From: Natrialba sp. SSL1
GTDB lineage: Archaea > Halobacteriota > Halobacteria > Halobacteriales > Natrialbaceae
NCBI RefSeq assembly: GCF_001861355.1
Contig: NZ_MASN01000001.1
Span: 186,001-250,000 of the forward strand
Direction of reading: 5' to 3'
DNA: 64,000 nucleotides
Every line of letters begins with the position of its first letter. Within the stretch, counting starts at the first letter, position 1. Below are positions 18,664-28,613 of this stretch, one piece after another. Below the pieces are notes generated by a model that saw only the letters and a list, made by a program, of their open reading frames with translations, did no database searches and was not told the origin of the DNA. Both the position numbers and the translations under genes were made by a program.

Positions 18664-19424
18664 TCGTCCTGAAACTCGGCGGGAGTGCGATCACGGAGAA
18701 AGACCGCCCGGAAACCCTCGATGGGAAGTCGCTTGCGACGGCAGCGGCGGCCGTTTCGAGTGCGTTCGGACATGGACAGGGGGACAGCGACGGCGACGCT
18801 ATCGAGGACCTCGTCATCGTCCACGGCGGCGGCAGCTTCGGCCACCACAACGCAAGCGAACACGGCGTGACGACAACCGTTGGAAGCCACGACCCCGCAG
18901 CCGTCCACGACATCCACGGCGCGATGACGACGCTCAACGAGTTCGTCCTGAGCCGCCTACTCGAGTACGATGTCCCGGCAGTGCCGGTCCACCCCTTTTC
19001 CACCGCACACCGCGATGCAGACGGTAATCTCACACTGCCGAGCCAGCAGGTTGCCACGCTGGTCGAGGAGGGATTCGTCCCCGTCCTTCACGGTGATCTC
19101 GTCGCACACGCCGGCGAGGGCGTTACCGTTGTCAGCGGCGACGAACTGGTCGTCGACCTCGCGCGGAGCCTCGACGCGGACCGTATCGGCCTGTGTTCGA
19201 CGGTTCCCGGCGTTCTCGACGATGCCGAGGCGGTGGTGCCCGAAATCACGTCGTTCGATGCCGTTGCAGATCTTCTCGGTGAGAGCGAGGCGACCGACGT
19301 AACGGGCGGGATGGCCGCGAAGGTACAGGCGCTGCTCGCACTCGAGTCGGAGGCGTCTATTTTCGGCCTCACCGACATCGAGCCGTTCCTGGCGGGCGAC
19401 GAGCCTGGAACGACAGTTCGGTGA
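18660..19424 (+). CDS. ipk: Isopentenyl phosphate kinase
   Basis: This 254-aa amino-acid-kinase-fold enzyme phosphorylates isopentenyl phosphate to isopentenyl diphosphate in the archaeal mevalonate route. Motifs: MIVLKLGGSAITEKDRPE at the N-terminus, VHGGGSFGHHNA with the catalytic His, VLHGDLVAH, VVSGDELVVDLA and VTGGMAAKVQALLALE. It is coupled to mvk by a 4-nt overlap. It is convergent with the permease gene 18 bp downstream. Confidence 0.95.
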   Translation: MIVLKLGGSAITEKDRPETLDGKSLATAAAAVSSAFGHGQGDSDGDAIEDLVIVHGGGSFGHHNASEHGVTTTVGSHDPAAVHDIHGAMTTLNEFVLSRLLEYDVPAVPVHPFSTAHRDADGNLTLPSQQVATLVEEGFVPVLHGDLVAHAGEGVTVVSGDELVVDLARSLDADRIGLCSTVPGVLDDAEAVVPEITSFDAVADLLGESEATDVTGGMAAKVQALLALESEASIFGLTDIEPFLAGDEPGTTVR

Positions 19425-19442
19425 GGACTGAGAAGTTCGACC

Positions 19443-21665
19443 TCAGTCGAACAGCACCCGATCCAGAATCGGCCGCAGGAACGACCCACGGCGCGTTTTC
19501 TTCGAGTGAACCAGCAACACCGGCCCTTCAACTGAGGCTGCGATCCGGTCCGAACGTTGCTCGACGAGGAGGTCGGGGAGCCGCCGGTGGGTCATCGTAC
19601 TCAGCATGACGAGCTGGGCCGACTCGAGTTCAGTCGTCAGATCGCCGATCGAATTGTTCGTTCTGAGGATCGACGACGCGACGGGGACGGTGCAGAGGTC
19701 GTCGAGTTCGGCGTGGTACTCTTCGATCGTCTCCTCGAGTTCCTCGGGGGCGTCCTCGGAGACGGTAAAGACGAACCGGATGCGGGCGTCGAGGACATCG
19801 GCCATCGCGTTGGCGAGTTCGACTTTGAGGGGGTCGTTGAACGGACTGCGATCGGTGACGATTGCGATCTCCTCTAGTTCGATTGGCTGTTCGTGCTGGA
19901 CGAAGACCACGTCACAGGGGGCGTGTTCCATGATCCAGTCGGTATCGCGGCCGAAGAGCGTGTCGAGTCGACTCGTCGGTTTTTGCCGGGCGAGCACGAG
20001 GTCGGCACCGGTGCGGTCGGCGAAGTTGACGACCGCGTGGCGGGTGTCGTGGCTGACGATTTCGCCGACTTCGACGGGGACCTCGAGGTAGCGCACGAGG
20101 TCGTCGGTTCGCTCTTCGAACTCGGCGTCCTCGGGGGTGAGCTCCTCGGCGGCGGTGTCGAGGGGAACCTGGTCGGGGACTTCGTCGAAGCGGATCACGC
20201 GGATTCGGCCGCCCTGTTGGCGGACGATCGGTGCGGCGAGCTGGATCAGCGCGTCTTCTTGCTCTCTGGTCACGTCACGGCGAATCGGAATGAGGACCTC
20301 GTACCGGTCGTCGTCCGCGAGCTGTTCTTCGGTGTCCCGGACGAACTGTCGGCCGGCCTGTCGGCGTGCGAGGCCCTTGGCAACGCCCTCGCGTTCGACG
20401 CGTGATTCGGCGTACCATTTGTACCAGACGTAGCCGAAGATGACGATCCCGATCGAGCCCGCGATCGGCAGCAGATCCATCCAGCCGATGATGAACACCC
20501 CGGAGACGATACCGAAGAGCTGGACCCACGGATAGCCCGGCGTGTAGAAGTCGGGGTCGTACCACTCGAGATCGCGCTCGCGGAACGCGATCAGTGCGCC
20601 ACAGACGAGGATGTAGACGAGAATCTGGAACGCGCCGGCGGACTTCGCGATCTGTTCGACGTCGAGCGTGAGAATCGCGAAGATCATGAACGCGCCCGTG
20701 GTGACGATGGCGACGATCGGCGTCGCAAAGCGCGGGTGGATGTACTCGAAAACGTCGAGGAAGAGGTTGTCGCGGCTCAGGGCGAGCGGGTAGCGTGAGG
20801 CGGTCAGAATACCGGCGTTCGCGGTACTGACGAGTGCGAGCAGTGCGGCGAGGACGATCGCGAACAGGAACAGCTCACCGAAGAGGACGTCCACAGCTTC
20901 GGCCATCGGTGCTTCCTCACCGGCGAGGGTTTCGCCCTCGATGACGCCGACGAGGACGAAGACGAGCAGCGCGTAGAGGATCGAGGTCGCGACGAGTGAG
21001 GCGAGCAGCCCGAGCGGGAGGTTACGGCCGGGGTTCTCGATCTCCTCAGCAACGGCGGCGACCTTCGTGACACCGGCGTAGGAGACGAGCACAGTTGCAG
21101 TCGCGGTGAAGACGCCGCCCAGTCCCTCGGTAAAGAACGGATCGTAGTTCGTACCGTCGACGCGGATGATCGAACCGGCAACGAAGACAGAGAGGATGAG
21201 AAGCATGACGATGACCATAATCAGCTGCAGGCCGCCGGTCTGTTTGACGCCGATCAGGTTGACCGCGATCAAAATGAGCGCGAACGTCACCGCGACTGCC
21301 TCGATACTCGGGAGGGCGATCACGGCTTCGAGGTAGAACATGCCGCCGACGAGTGCGAGTGCGCCCTTTAGCATCAACATGAGCCAGGTGCCGAGGCCGG
21401 CGATAGTTCCCACAGCAGGCCCCATCCCGCGTTCAATGAAAACGTAGTCGCCGCCGGCCTCGGGCATCGCCGTTCCGAGTTCGGCGATGCTCAGTGCGGC
21501 CGGCACGACGAGAATCGCAGCGATCACGAACGAGAGGATAACCGCCGGCCCGGCCTCGGCCATCGCAATGCCAGGCAGGATGAAGATGCCGCTACCGATC
21601 ATCGCGCCCATACTGATTGCGATAACGGAGAACAGACCGAGATCACGTTCGAGATCCTTCGCCAT
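19443..21665 (-). CDS. APC amino-acid permease with C-terminal USP domains
   Basis: This 740-aa protein combines an APC-superfamily transporter (about residues 1-425, 12 membrane segments; IGSGIFILPGIAM in TM1 and YAGVTKVAAVAEEIENPGRN are typical) with two universal-stress-protein-like domains (about 455-590 and 600-725). Such fusions are common in haloarchaea; the USP part probably regulates transport by nucleotide binding. The gene lies opposite to its neighbours, between ipk and the RNase J gene. The substrate is unknown. Confidence 0.87.
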   Translation of the reverse strand: MAKDLERDLGLFSVIAISMGAMIGSGIFILPGIAMAEAGPAVILSFVIAAILVVPAALSIAELGTAMPEAGGDYVFIERGMGPAVGTIAGLGTWLMLMLKGALALVGGMFYLEAVIALPSIEAVAVTFALILIAVNLIGVKQTGGLQLIMVIVMLLILSVFVAGSIIRVDGTNYDPFFTEGLGGVFTATATVLVSYAGVTKVAAVAEEIENPGRNLPLGLLASLVATSILYALLVFVLVGVIEGETLAGEEAPMAEAVDVLFGELFLFAIVLAALLALVSTANAGILTASRYPLALSRDNLFLDVFEYIHPRFATPIVAIVTTGAFMIFAILTLDVEQIAKSAGAFQILVYILVCGALIAFRERDLEWYDPDFYTPGYPWVQLFGIVSGVFIIGWMDLLPIAGSIGIVIFGYVWYKWYAESRVEREGVAKGLARRQAGRQFVRDTEEQLADDDRYEVLIPIRRDVTREQEDALIQLAAPIVRQQGGRIRVIRFDEVPDQVPLDTAAEELTPEDAEFEERTDDLVRYLEVPVEVGEIVSHDTRHAVVNFADRTGADLVLARQKPTSRLDTLFGRDTDWIMEHAPCDVVFVQHEQPIELEEIAIVTDRSPFNDPLKVELANAMADVLDARIRFVFTVSEDAPEELEETIEEYHAELDDLCTVPVASSILRTNNSIGDLTTELESAQLVMLSTMTHRRLPDLLVEQRSDRIAASVEGPVLLVHSKKTRRGSFLRPILDRVLFD

Positions 21666-21859
21666 TACTCACGTATTCTGAACGGAAGGTTAGAAACCTT
21701 CGCATCTCGGAACCGAGTGGGCGATATTCCGAACGAGAACGGAAATATTGCCGTGAAAATAGCCACTCGCGTGACAGCCGTTCAGTTTCAGTGCAGTTCC
21801 CTCCCGGGGAGCAACTACTGGCATCGTGCCGAGTACGGGTGGGGTTCCAACCCACTGCG

Positions 21860-21867
21860 TTTTTAAC
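21860..21867 (+). promoter_or_regulatory. TATA-like box ahead of the RNase J leader
   Basis: TTTTTAAC lies about 210 nt upstream of the rnj ATG. By the usual archaeal spacing transcription would start near 21885-21892, which gives a leader of about 185 nt, long for a haloarchaeon. Confidence 0.5.
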
Positions 21868-21884
21868 ACCCGGGCGTGTAGATG

Positions 21885-22071
21885 GCAGTAGCGAAACCCG
21901 CGGGCAAGTGCGTCTCGGGGCGGTACTGGCGACGAACGGCGTCGTCACACCGCCACTATGCCGAACGCATAGCGGGATGGCCGACGCGCTGTAAGACGCC
22001 GGGGCCGTACGAGCAGGAGTCCGCGGACTGTTTCGGTGAGAGTCAATACGCGGCTTTCAGTGCTACGAACT
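21885..22071 (+). ncRNA. Structured RNase J leader or independent small RNA
   Basis: The region between the TATA box and rnj folds well by eye. GCGTCT (21910-21915) pairs with AGACGC (21994-21999) and encloses two hairpins: GGCGGT/ACCGCC with inner GACGA/TCGTC (21919-21954), and CTATGC/GCATAG around CGAAC (21956-21972). A perfect 12-bp palindrome AGTCCGCGGACT follows at 22018-22029. The rest of the 406-nt gap (21666-21859) shows no gene. It does not contain the GAGGAAAGTCC of RNase P RNA or SRP RNA landmarks. Function unknown; autoregulation of RNase J is one possibility. Confidence 0.45.
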
Positions 22072-23424
22072 ATGGAAATCGAAATCGCAACAATCGGCGG
22101 CTACGAAGAAGTTGGACGGCAGATGACTGCTGTCCGCGCCGGTGACGACGTCGTTATCTTCGACATGGGGCTGAACCTCTCGCAGGTTCTCATCCACGAC
22201 AACGTCGAAACCGAGCGGATGCACAGTCTCGACCTGATCGACATGGGCGCAATTCCGGACGACCGGATCATGAGCGACCTCGAAGGTGACGTGCAGGCCA
22301 TCGTGCCGACACACGGCCACCTGGACCACATCGGTGCCATCTCCAAGCTGGCCCACCGCTACGACGCACCCATCGTCGCGACGCCCTTTACGATCGAACT
22401 GGTCAAGCAACAGATCGAGGGCGAACAGAAGTTCGGCGTCGAGAACGACCTCGTCAAGATGGACGCCGGCGAAACGATGTCGATCGGCGACTCCGGTAAG
22501 GTCGACCTCGAATTCGTTAACGTCACCCACTCGATTATCGACGCAATCAACCCAGTCCTGCACACCCCAGAGGGTGCGGTCGTCTACGGACTGGACAAGC
22601 GCATGGACCACTCGCCGGTGCTCGGCGACCCGATCGACATGGAGCGCTTCCGGGAGATCGGTCGCGAAGGTGAAGGCGTCCTCTGTTACATCGAGGACTG
22701 TACCAACGCGAACAAGAAGGGCCGGACACCCTCCGAGAGCGTCGCCCGCGAACACCTCAAGGACGTCCTCTACAGCATGGAGGACTACGACGGCGGCATC
22801 GTCGCCACGACGTTCTCGAGTCACATCTCGCGTGTTACGAGCCTCGTCGAGTTCGCGAAGGACATCGGCCGACAGCCGGTCCTCCTCGGGCGCTCGATGG
22901 AGAAGTATTCCGGTACCGCAGAACGACTCGACTTCGTCGACTTCCCGGACGACCTCGGCATGTTCGGCCACCGCAAGTCCGTCGACCGCACGTTCAAGCG
23001 GATCATGAACGAGGGCAAGGAGAACTACCTGCCCGTCGTGACGGGCCACCAGGGCGAGCCACGCGCGATGCTCACCCGTATGGCCCGCGGCGAGACGCCG
23101 TACGAACTGGACGACGGCGACAAGGTCGTCTTCTCCGCTCGCGTGATCCCGGAGCCGACGAACGAGGGCCAGCGCTACCAGGCCGAAAAGCTGCTCGGCA
23201 TGCAGGGCGCTCGCGTCTACGACGACATCCACGTTTCCGGCCACCTCAACCAGGAAGGCCACTACGAGATGCTCGACGCACTGCAGCCCCAGAACATCAT
23301 TCCGGCCCACCAGGACCTGAAGGGACTGTCGGGCTACGTCAAGCTCTGTGAGAGCGAGGGGTACCAGATGGGACGGGACATCCACGTCTCGCGCAACGGC
23401 AACCTCATTCAGCTTGTCGAGTGA
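22072..23424 (+). CDS. rnj: Ribonuclease J (beta-CASP MBL RNase)
   Basis: This 450-aa metallo-beta-lactamase fold nuclease is archaeal RNase J, a 5'-3' exoribonuclease in mRNA turnover. The zinc motif HGHLDH is in [20 protein letters not shown]; beta-CASP motifs follow ([49 protein letters not shown]). The start at ATG 22072 gives the family N-terminus [18 protein letters not shown]; an earlier in-frame ATG lies in the structured leader. The prenyl synthase gene follows after 1 nt. Confidence 0.94.
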   Translation: MEIEIATIGGYEEVGRQMTAVRAGDDVVIFDMGLNLSQVLIHDNVETERMHSLDLIDMGAIPDDRIMSDLEGDVQAIVPTHGHLDHIGAISKLAHRYDAPIVATPFTIELVKQQIEGEQKFGVENDLVKMDAGETMSIGDSGKVDLEFVNVTHSIIDAINPVLHTPEGAVVYGLDKRMDHSPVLGDPIDMERFREIGREGEGVLCYIEDCTNANKKGRTPSESVAREHLKDVLYSMEDYDGGIVATTFSSHISRVTSLVEFAKDIGRQPVLLGRSMEKYSGTAERLDFVDFPDDLGMFGHRKSVDRTFKRIMNEGKENYLPVVTGHQGEPRAMLTRMARGETPYELDDGDKVVFSARVIPEPTNEGQRYQAEKLLGMQGARVYDDIHVSGHLNQEGHYEMLDALQPQNIIPAHQDLKGLSGYVKLCESEGYQMGRDIHVSRNGNLIQLVE

Positions 23425-23425
23425 T

Positions 23426-24475
23426 ATGACGACTTCCAAGGCACGAGAAGAGACGGTACTCGAGGCGGTCCGAGCGCGACGGGAACTCGTCAACGAGGCG
23501 ATTCCCGACGAGCTACCGATCCAGGAGCCCGAACGGCTCTATGAAGCCTCGCGGTACCTGCTCGATGCGGGCGGCAAACGACTGCGTCCGGCCGTCCTGC
23601 TTGCGGCGGCGGAAGCACTCGCAGACGTCGAGCCACTGTCGACTGAGTACCGGTCGTTCCCGACACTGAACGGCGAGCAAATCGATATGATGGACGCCGC
23701 GGTCAGCGTCGAGGTCATCCAGTCGTTCACGCTGATCCACGACGACATCATGGACGACGACGACCTCCGACGCGGCGTTCCCGCTGTTCACCGCGAGTAC
23801 GACCTCGAAACGGCCATCCTGGCCGGCGACACGCTCTACTCGAAGGCGTTCGAGATCATGCTCGAGACGGGCGCGGAACCGTCCCGAACGGTCGACGCAC
23901 TCGGCGTGCTCGCGACGACCTGTACGAAGATCTGTGAGGGCCAGGCACTCGACGTTACCTTCGAGAAGCGCGACAACGTCGCGCCCGAGGAGTACCTCGA
24001 AATGGTCGAACAGAAGACCGCCGTCCTCTATGCGGCGTCGGCTTGCCTCCCCACAATCTTGCAGGGTGCCGACCAGGAGACGATCGACGCGCTGTACGGC
24101 TACGGCCTCGACATCGGCCGCGCGTTCCAGATTCAGGACGACGTGCTCGATCTGACCGTTCCGAGCGACAAACTCGGTAAACAGCGCGGCAGCGACCTCG
24201 TCGAGGAGAAACAGACCCTCATCACCGTTCACGCCCGCGAACAGGGTGTCGACATCGAGGGGCTCGTCGATACCGAAGACGTCGACGCCGTCACCGAGGC
24301 CGAAATCGACGACGCGCTCGCCGAACTCGAGAACGCTGGTTCGATCAGCTACGCCAACGAGACGGCTCGCGACCTGGTCGAACAGGGGAAAAACCGCCTC
24401 AGCGTCCTACCGGACAACGAAGCGCGCGAGTTGCTGTGTGAGATCGCGGATTACCTGATCGAACGCGGCTACTGA
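23426..24475 (+). CDS. idsA: Trans-prenyl diphosphate synthase (GGPP/farnesyl type)
   Basis: This 349-aa all-helical isoprenyl diphosphate synthase has the first Asp-rich motif in IHDDIMDDDDLRRGVPAVHR and the second in FQIQDDVLDLT, plus KRLRPAVLLAAAEAL. It condenses IPP with allylic diphosphates to make the C20 (or C25) chains of archaeal lipids. It follows rnj by 1 nt and works downstream of mvk and ipk. Product length cannot be read with certainty from the motif. Confidence 0.92.
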   Translation: MTTSKAREETVLEAVRARRELVNEAIPDELPIQEPERLYEASRYLLDAGGKRLRPAVLLAAAEALADVEPLSTEYRSFPTLNGEQIDMMDAAVSVEVIQSFTLIHDDIMDDDDLRRGVPAVHREYDLETAILAGDTLYSKAFEIMLETGAEPSRTVDALGVLATTCTKICEGQALDVTFEKRDNVAPEEYLEMVEQKTAVLYAASACLPTILQGADQETIDALYGYGLDIGRAFQIQDDVLDLTVPSDKLGKQRGSDLVEEKQTLITVHAREQGVDIEGLVDTEDVDAVTEAEIDDALAELENAGSISYANETARDLVEQGKNRLSVLPDNEARELLCEIADYLIERGY

Positions 24476-24533
24476 TTCGCCGGCTCGCATCGGCCAGCCA
24501 CAACCACACCACCGCTTTCGGTTCTGCTGTGTG

Positions 24534-25766
24534 CTACCTGTTCGTGACCTCCTGGTCTGTCTCTGACTCCGTCCGCTTCCCCCTCTCCGTCCGCTCCGTC
24601 TGCGACTCTCTCACGTCGGACTCGAGTTCATCGTCTCCGTCCATCGACTGCATCGACTCCATCGACGCCGTCGACGCCACCCGAAACCCACGATCCCCGC
24701 GCGCCTGATGCGTTCGCTGGGGGTACGGAATCGTAATCGCTTCCCGCTCGAACGCGTCCTTGATCGCGTCGATGACGGTCGTCTGGGCCTGCCAGACGCG
24801 TCGGCGCTTCGGGTCCTCGATCCAGAACTGTAACTCGAGTACGACCGCGGAGTCGCCGAAGCGTTTGGAGACGACCTGGGGCTCTTTGAGCGGGCTGATG
24901 ATGTCGATGTCGCTGACGGCGTCGCGAATGACGGTTCGGGCGCGGTGCAGGTCGGTGTCGTAGTCGACGCCGAGTTCGATGTCGACGCGGAGGCGGTTGC
25001 TTCGCGAGTAGTTGATAAGTTCGTTCGAGGTGAGTTCGTCGTTCGGGACGAGGACGTGTTCGTCGTTGAACGTCCGGATCTTCGTGTGTGAGATGGTGAT
25101 GTCCTGGACGATGCCGGCGGTTTTGCGTTCGTTCTGGTTTGCGACCTCGATCCAGTCGCCGGCCCGGAAGGGGCGCGTAAAGAGGAGGAGGAAGCCGGCG
25201 ACGAACGCGGCGACGGTCTTCTGGGCGGCCAGTCCGAAGATGGCGCTGACGACGCCCGCGCTGAGGATGAGATTCGTCAGTTCGAGTCCCCAGATCGACA
25301 TGATCACGAGGCCTGCAACGGCGAAGATGCCGGCGTCGGCGGTGTGGTAGGCGACCTCTTTCTGGTGGTTCGTGATGAGTTCCTCCCGGTAGAGTCGGTC
25401 GAACGAGCGGTTGACCATCCGAACGAGGAGGTAACTGGCGACGAGAATCGCGATCGACACCGCGCCACGGATGCCGGTGAAGCGGTCGACGAACACGGCG
25501 TCGAGGACCTCGCCGAAGACGAACGAGAGCGCCCAGATATCGGCGAGGACGTAGGCTGCGACGACCACGCTGCCAGCGAGGACGGCCATTTCGATCGCCT
25601 CGGCGGCGTTTCGTGTATAGCGGTCACCGAGCAGACTCCGGAGGCTTCGAATCAGTGCGAACAGGGCGACGAGTGCGACGATAACGGCGATGCTGGTCAG
25701 CAGTTGTAGTGGCGGAGAGCCGTAGAGTACATCCTGTATCCAGTCGCGGTAGAGGGAGAACGTCAT
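24534..25766 (-). CDS. MscS-family mechanosensitive channel
   Basis: This 410-aa protein has about five membrane segments, the last being the pore helix with its Gly/Ala pattern (LSAGVVSAIFGLAAQKTVAA), followed by the conserved MscS beta domain (TRPFRAGDWIEVANQN). The carboxyl end from about residue 355 is a low-complexity, charged tail. These channels release solutes on hypo-osmotic shock, relevant for a halophile. It is convergent with idsA. Confidence 0.88.
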   Translation of the reverse strand: MTFSLYRDWIQDVLYGSPPLQLLTSIAVIVALVALFALIRSLRSLLGDRYTRNAAEAIEMAVLAGSVVVAAYVLADIWALSFVFGEVLDAVFVDRFTGIRGAVSIAILVASYLLVRMVNRSFDRLYREELITNHQKEVAYHTADAGIFAVAGLVIMSIWGLELTNLILSAGVVSAIFGLAAQKTVAAFVAGFLLLFTRPFRAGDWIEVANQNERKTAGIVQDITISHTKIRTFNDEHVLVPNDELTSNELINYSRSNRLRVDIELGVDYDTDLHRARTVIRDAVSDIDIISPLKEPQVVSKRFGDSAVVLELQFWIEDPKRRRVWQAQTTVIDAIKDAFEREAITIPYPQRTHQARGDRGFRVASTASMESMQSMDGDDELESDVRESQTERTERGKRTESETDQEVTNR

Positions 25767-25969
25767 TTCGGATATGGCGCTCGTTGCCCTGCCGTTCTAA
25801 GGGTGTTACTTGCGTGCGACGGTACTGTGTTAGAGCCAGTGTGCGGCGGCCTCTCCCTGCACGATCCGTCCTGAACAGACCCGAACCAACCCGAACGAAC
25901 TGAACCCAACCCGAGTCACGCGACCCGACACCGCGGAGGTTTTGGTCCGTGCATGAATACCCCCCAGTA

Positions 25970-27688
25970 ATGAACGACGATCTCCGCGAACGGATCGAGC
26001 GCGAAGCCGAGAAACACGCGCTGTTGAACGCCGTCAAACACGAAAGCGACGCCAACGTCGGTGCCATCATGGGGCCGCTGATGGGCGAGAACCCCGATTT
26101 CCGCGAGCACGGCGACGAGATTCCGGGCGTCATCGGCGGCGTCATCGGCCGAGTCAACGACCTTTCTTACGACGAAAAGCGCGAGCGACTCGAGGACCTC
26201 GCACCCGAGGAACTCGCCGAAATCGAAGCCGAAGACGAGGAAGACGAACACGACCTGCCGTCGCTCCCCAATGCTGCGGAGTACGACGAGATCCGCATGC
26301 GATGTGCGCCGAACCCGAACGGCCCGTGGCACGTCGGCCACGCCCGCATGCCCGCCGTCATCGGCACCTACCGCGAGCGCTACGACGGCTGGTTCTGCGT
26401 GCGCTTCGACGACACCGACCCCGAGACGAAACGGCCTGATCTCGAGGCCTACGACGCGATCCTCGAGGATCTCGACTACCTCGGCTTCGAGCCGGACGAG
26501 ATCTTCCGCGCGAGCGATCGACTCGAGACGTACTACGAGCACGCCCGCGAACTGATCGATCTGGGCGGGGCCTACACCTGCTCTTGCTCGGGCGAGGAGT
26601 TCTCGGAACTGAAGAACTCGGGCGAGCCGTGTCCCCACCGCGACAAAGACGTTGAGACGGTTCGCGAGGAGTTCGAGGACATGGTCGCCGGCGAGTACGA
26701 GAGCGGCGAGATGGTCCTCCGTGTGAAGACCGACATCGAGCACAAGAACCCCGCGCTGCGTGACTGGGTCGCCTTCCGGATGATCGACACGCCCCACCCG
26801 CGCGAGGAGGCAAGCGAGTACCGCTGCTGGCCGATGCTCGACTTCCAGTCCGGCGTCGACGATCACCTCATCGGCATCACCCACATCATTCGCGGCATCG
26901 ACCTGCAGGACTCCGCCAAGCGCCAGCAGTTCGTCTACGACTACTTCGGCTGGGAGTACCCCGAAGTCGTCCACTGGGGTCACGTCCAGGTCGACGCCTA
27001 CGACGTGAAGGTGAGCACCTCCACGATTTCGGCACTCATTGAAGAGGGCGAACTCGACGGCTGGGACGACCCACGCGCACCGACGCTCAAGAGCCTCCGC
27101 CGGCGCGGCATCCGCGGTCAGGCAATCGTCGACGCGATGGTGGAACTCGGCACCTCGACCAGCGACGTCGACCTCGCGATGAGTTCCGTCTACGCGAACA
27201 ACCGCGACCTGATCGACGACGAGACCGACCGACGGTTCCTCGTCCGCGACGGCGTCGAACTCCCGCTCGGCGGCAGTCCGCCAGCAGAGGCCAACCCGCC
27301 GCTACACCCCAACCACGAGGAACGCGGCGTCCGGGAGATTCCCGTCGGCGACGCCGTGCTACTCGAGTCCGACGACCTGCCGGCCCGCGAGGAGCGCATC
27401 TGGCTCAAGGGGCTTGGCTGCTTCCAGTACACCCGCGATACGCTCCAGTACACCGGCGAGGATATCGACGTGGTTCGCGAGGGTGACGTCGACGTTATCC
27501 ACTGGGTGCCGGCAGCCGAGAGCGTCCCCGTCCGGCTGCGGACGATGACGGGTGACGTCTCCGGACAGGCAGAACCCGAGGTGGGTGCACTCGAGTCGGA
27601 CGAGCTGGTGCAGTTCGAGCGTGTTGGCTTCGCTCGGATCGACCGCCACGAGGACGACGAGACGGTCGCATACTATACGCACAGCTAG
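25970..27688 (+). CDS. gltX: Glutamate-tRNA ligase (archaeal type)
   Basis: This 572-aa class I synthetase is of the archaeal/eukaryotic GluRS type. The HIGH motif is in MRCAPNPNGPWHVGHARMPA (about residues 105-124) and the KMSKS equivalent is DVKVSTSTISA. An acidic N-terminal domain of about 100 residues precedes the catalytic domain, and the C-terminal part is the archaeal beta-barrel anticodon domain. In archaea it charges tRNA-Glu and usually tRNA-Gln for the amidotransferase. ATG 25970 gives MNDDLRERIEREAEKHALLN; an in-frame ATG 7 codons earlier is less family-like. Confidence 0.95.
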   Translation: MNDDLRERIEREAEKHALLNAVKHESDANVGAIMGPLMGENPDFREHGDEIPGVIGGVIGRVNDLSYDEKRERLEDLAPEELAEIEAEDEEDEHDLPSLPNAAEYDEIRMRCAPNPNGPWHVGHARMPAVIGTYRERYDGWFCVRFDDTDPETKRPDLEAYDAILEDLDYLGFEPDEIFRASDRLETYYEHARELIDLGGAYTCSCSGEEFSELKNSGEPCPHRDKDVETVREEFEDMVAGEYESGEMVLRVKTDIEHKNPALRDWVAFRMIDTPHPREEASEYRCWPMLDFQSGVDDHLIGITHIIRGIDLQDSAKRQQFVYDYFGWEYPEVVHWGHVQVDAYDVKVSTSTISALIEEGELDGWDDPRAPTLKSLRRRGIRGQAIVDAMVELGTSTSDVDLAMSSVYANNRDLIDDETDRRFLVRDGVELPLGGSPPAEANPPLHPNHEERGVREIPVGDAVLLESDDLPAREERIWLKGLGCFQYTRDTLQYTGEDIDVVREGDVDVIHWVPAAESVPVRLRTMTGDVSGQAEPEVGALESDELVQFERVGFARIDRHEDDETVAYYTHS

Positions 27689-27817
27689 ACGCTCACCTGC
27701 GTGAGCGCGATGTGCTGTGTATTTCGGCAGTGAAAATTGAGACGGTGGCGGCACAAAGCAGGTAGCGAGCGGTGGTGTGTCGGCGTTGCTGTGGGCTACC
27801 TGGTCGCGGGTGTGGCG

Positions 27818-28486
27818 TTAGTTGTCGTCGTTGCCGTTCTCCTCATCACCGTTGTCGTTGCCGTTGCCGTTCTCTTCGTCACCGTTTCCGTTATCCTCCT
27901 CGCCATTTTCTTCCTCACCGTTTTCTTCGTCTTCAGCGTCCTCGTCCGCTTCGCCGTTCTCTGCCTCTACGATTTCGATCGTGCCGCGCATCGTCCCCTC
28001 GTGCGGTCGGCAGACGTACTCCGCGATATCGTCGGTCGCTTCGAACTCGATGAACTGATCGTCGCCACCTTCGTCTGCTTCGTCGGTCTCGTAGTCATCG
28101 ACGACCTCGTCGTCTTCGTCGACGAGTTCGATGTTGTGGGTACTCCCGTCGCCTTCTTCCCATCCAATTTCGTACTGTGCACCATCCTCAAGCGTGAGTG
28201 TCGGGTTCTCCTCGTCTGCGATCTCTTCTGGTTCGATACCGACCCAGCCTGCCGTCTGCGCGTCGAGTTCGATGACGGTGTCAGGCTCAATCGCCTCTCC
28301 GTTCTCGTCATCCGGCTCGTCGTTGCCGTTCTCGTCGCCGTTCTCATCCGGCGCTGGCTCGTCGCCGTTGCCGTTCTCCTCGCCGTTCCCGTTATCGTCT
28401 GCACAGCCTGCGAGGAACGCTGTTGCACCGACAGCACCCGCCACCTTGAGGATTGTTCGCCGAGTCTTGGAATTGTTTTCTGCCAT
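27818..28486 (-). CDS. Halocyanin-like cupredoxin lipoprotein
   Basis: This 222-aa exported protein starts with a Tat-like signal (TRRTILKVAGAVGATAFLAG) and a lipobox Cys. An Asn/Gly/Glu/Asp linker leads to a cupredoxin domain (about residues 85-175). The type-1 copper ligands are visible: His in GSTHNIEL and Cys, His, Met in YVCRPHEGTMRG. It would carry electrons at the outer membrane face. A second low-complexity NG/EE-rich tail of about 40 residues follows the domain, which is unusual. The redox partner is unknown. Confidence 0.85.
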   Translation of the reverse strand: MAENNSKTRRTILKVAGAVGATAFLAGCADDNGNGEENGNGDEPAPDENGDENGNDEPDDENGEAIEPDTVIELDAQTAGWVGIEPEEIADEENPTLTLEDGAQYEIGWEEGDGSTHNIELVDEDDEVVDDYETDEADEGGDDQFIEFEATDDIAEYVCRPHEGTMRGTIEIVEAENGEADEDAEDEENGEEENGEEDNGNGDEENGNGNDNGDEENGNDDN

Positions 28487-28613
28487 ACCTGCCTCTACGT
28501 CGCCGAGAGATGTTAAATCAAATCCGGCAAACTGATGATATTCTCAGTTTTTGAGTCCATTTCTGGTTTACTTTTACAACATACGTTCAGTATACGACGA
28601 CTGTCCTCGAGGG

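Noticed and set aside
21885-22071. RNase P RNA or SRP RNA
   Set aside because: Neither GAGGAAAGTCC-like RNase P landmarks nor the SRP Alu/S-domain signatures are present.
21882-22145. Open frame of 87 codons in the RNase J leader
   Set aside because: The protein would be basic and rich in rare codons, unlike halophile proteins, and it runs into rnj in another frame. RNA structure explains the region better.
22063-23493. A 476-codon open frame antisense to rnj
   Set aside because: It mirrors the codon pattern of rnj, has no promoter or family motif, and is a typical antisense shadow in GC-rich DNA.
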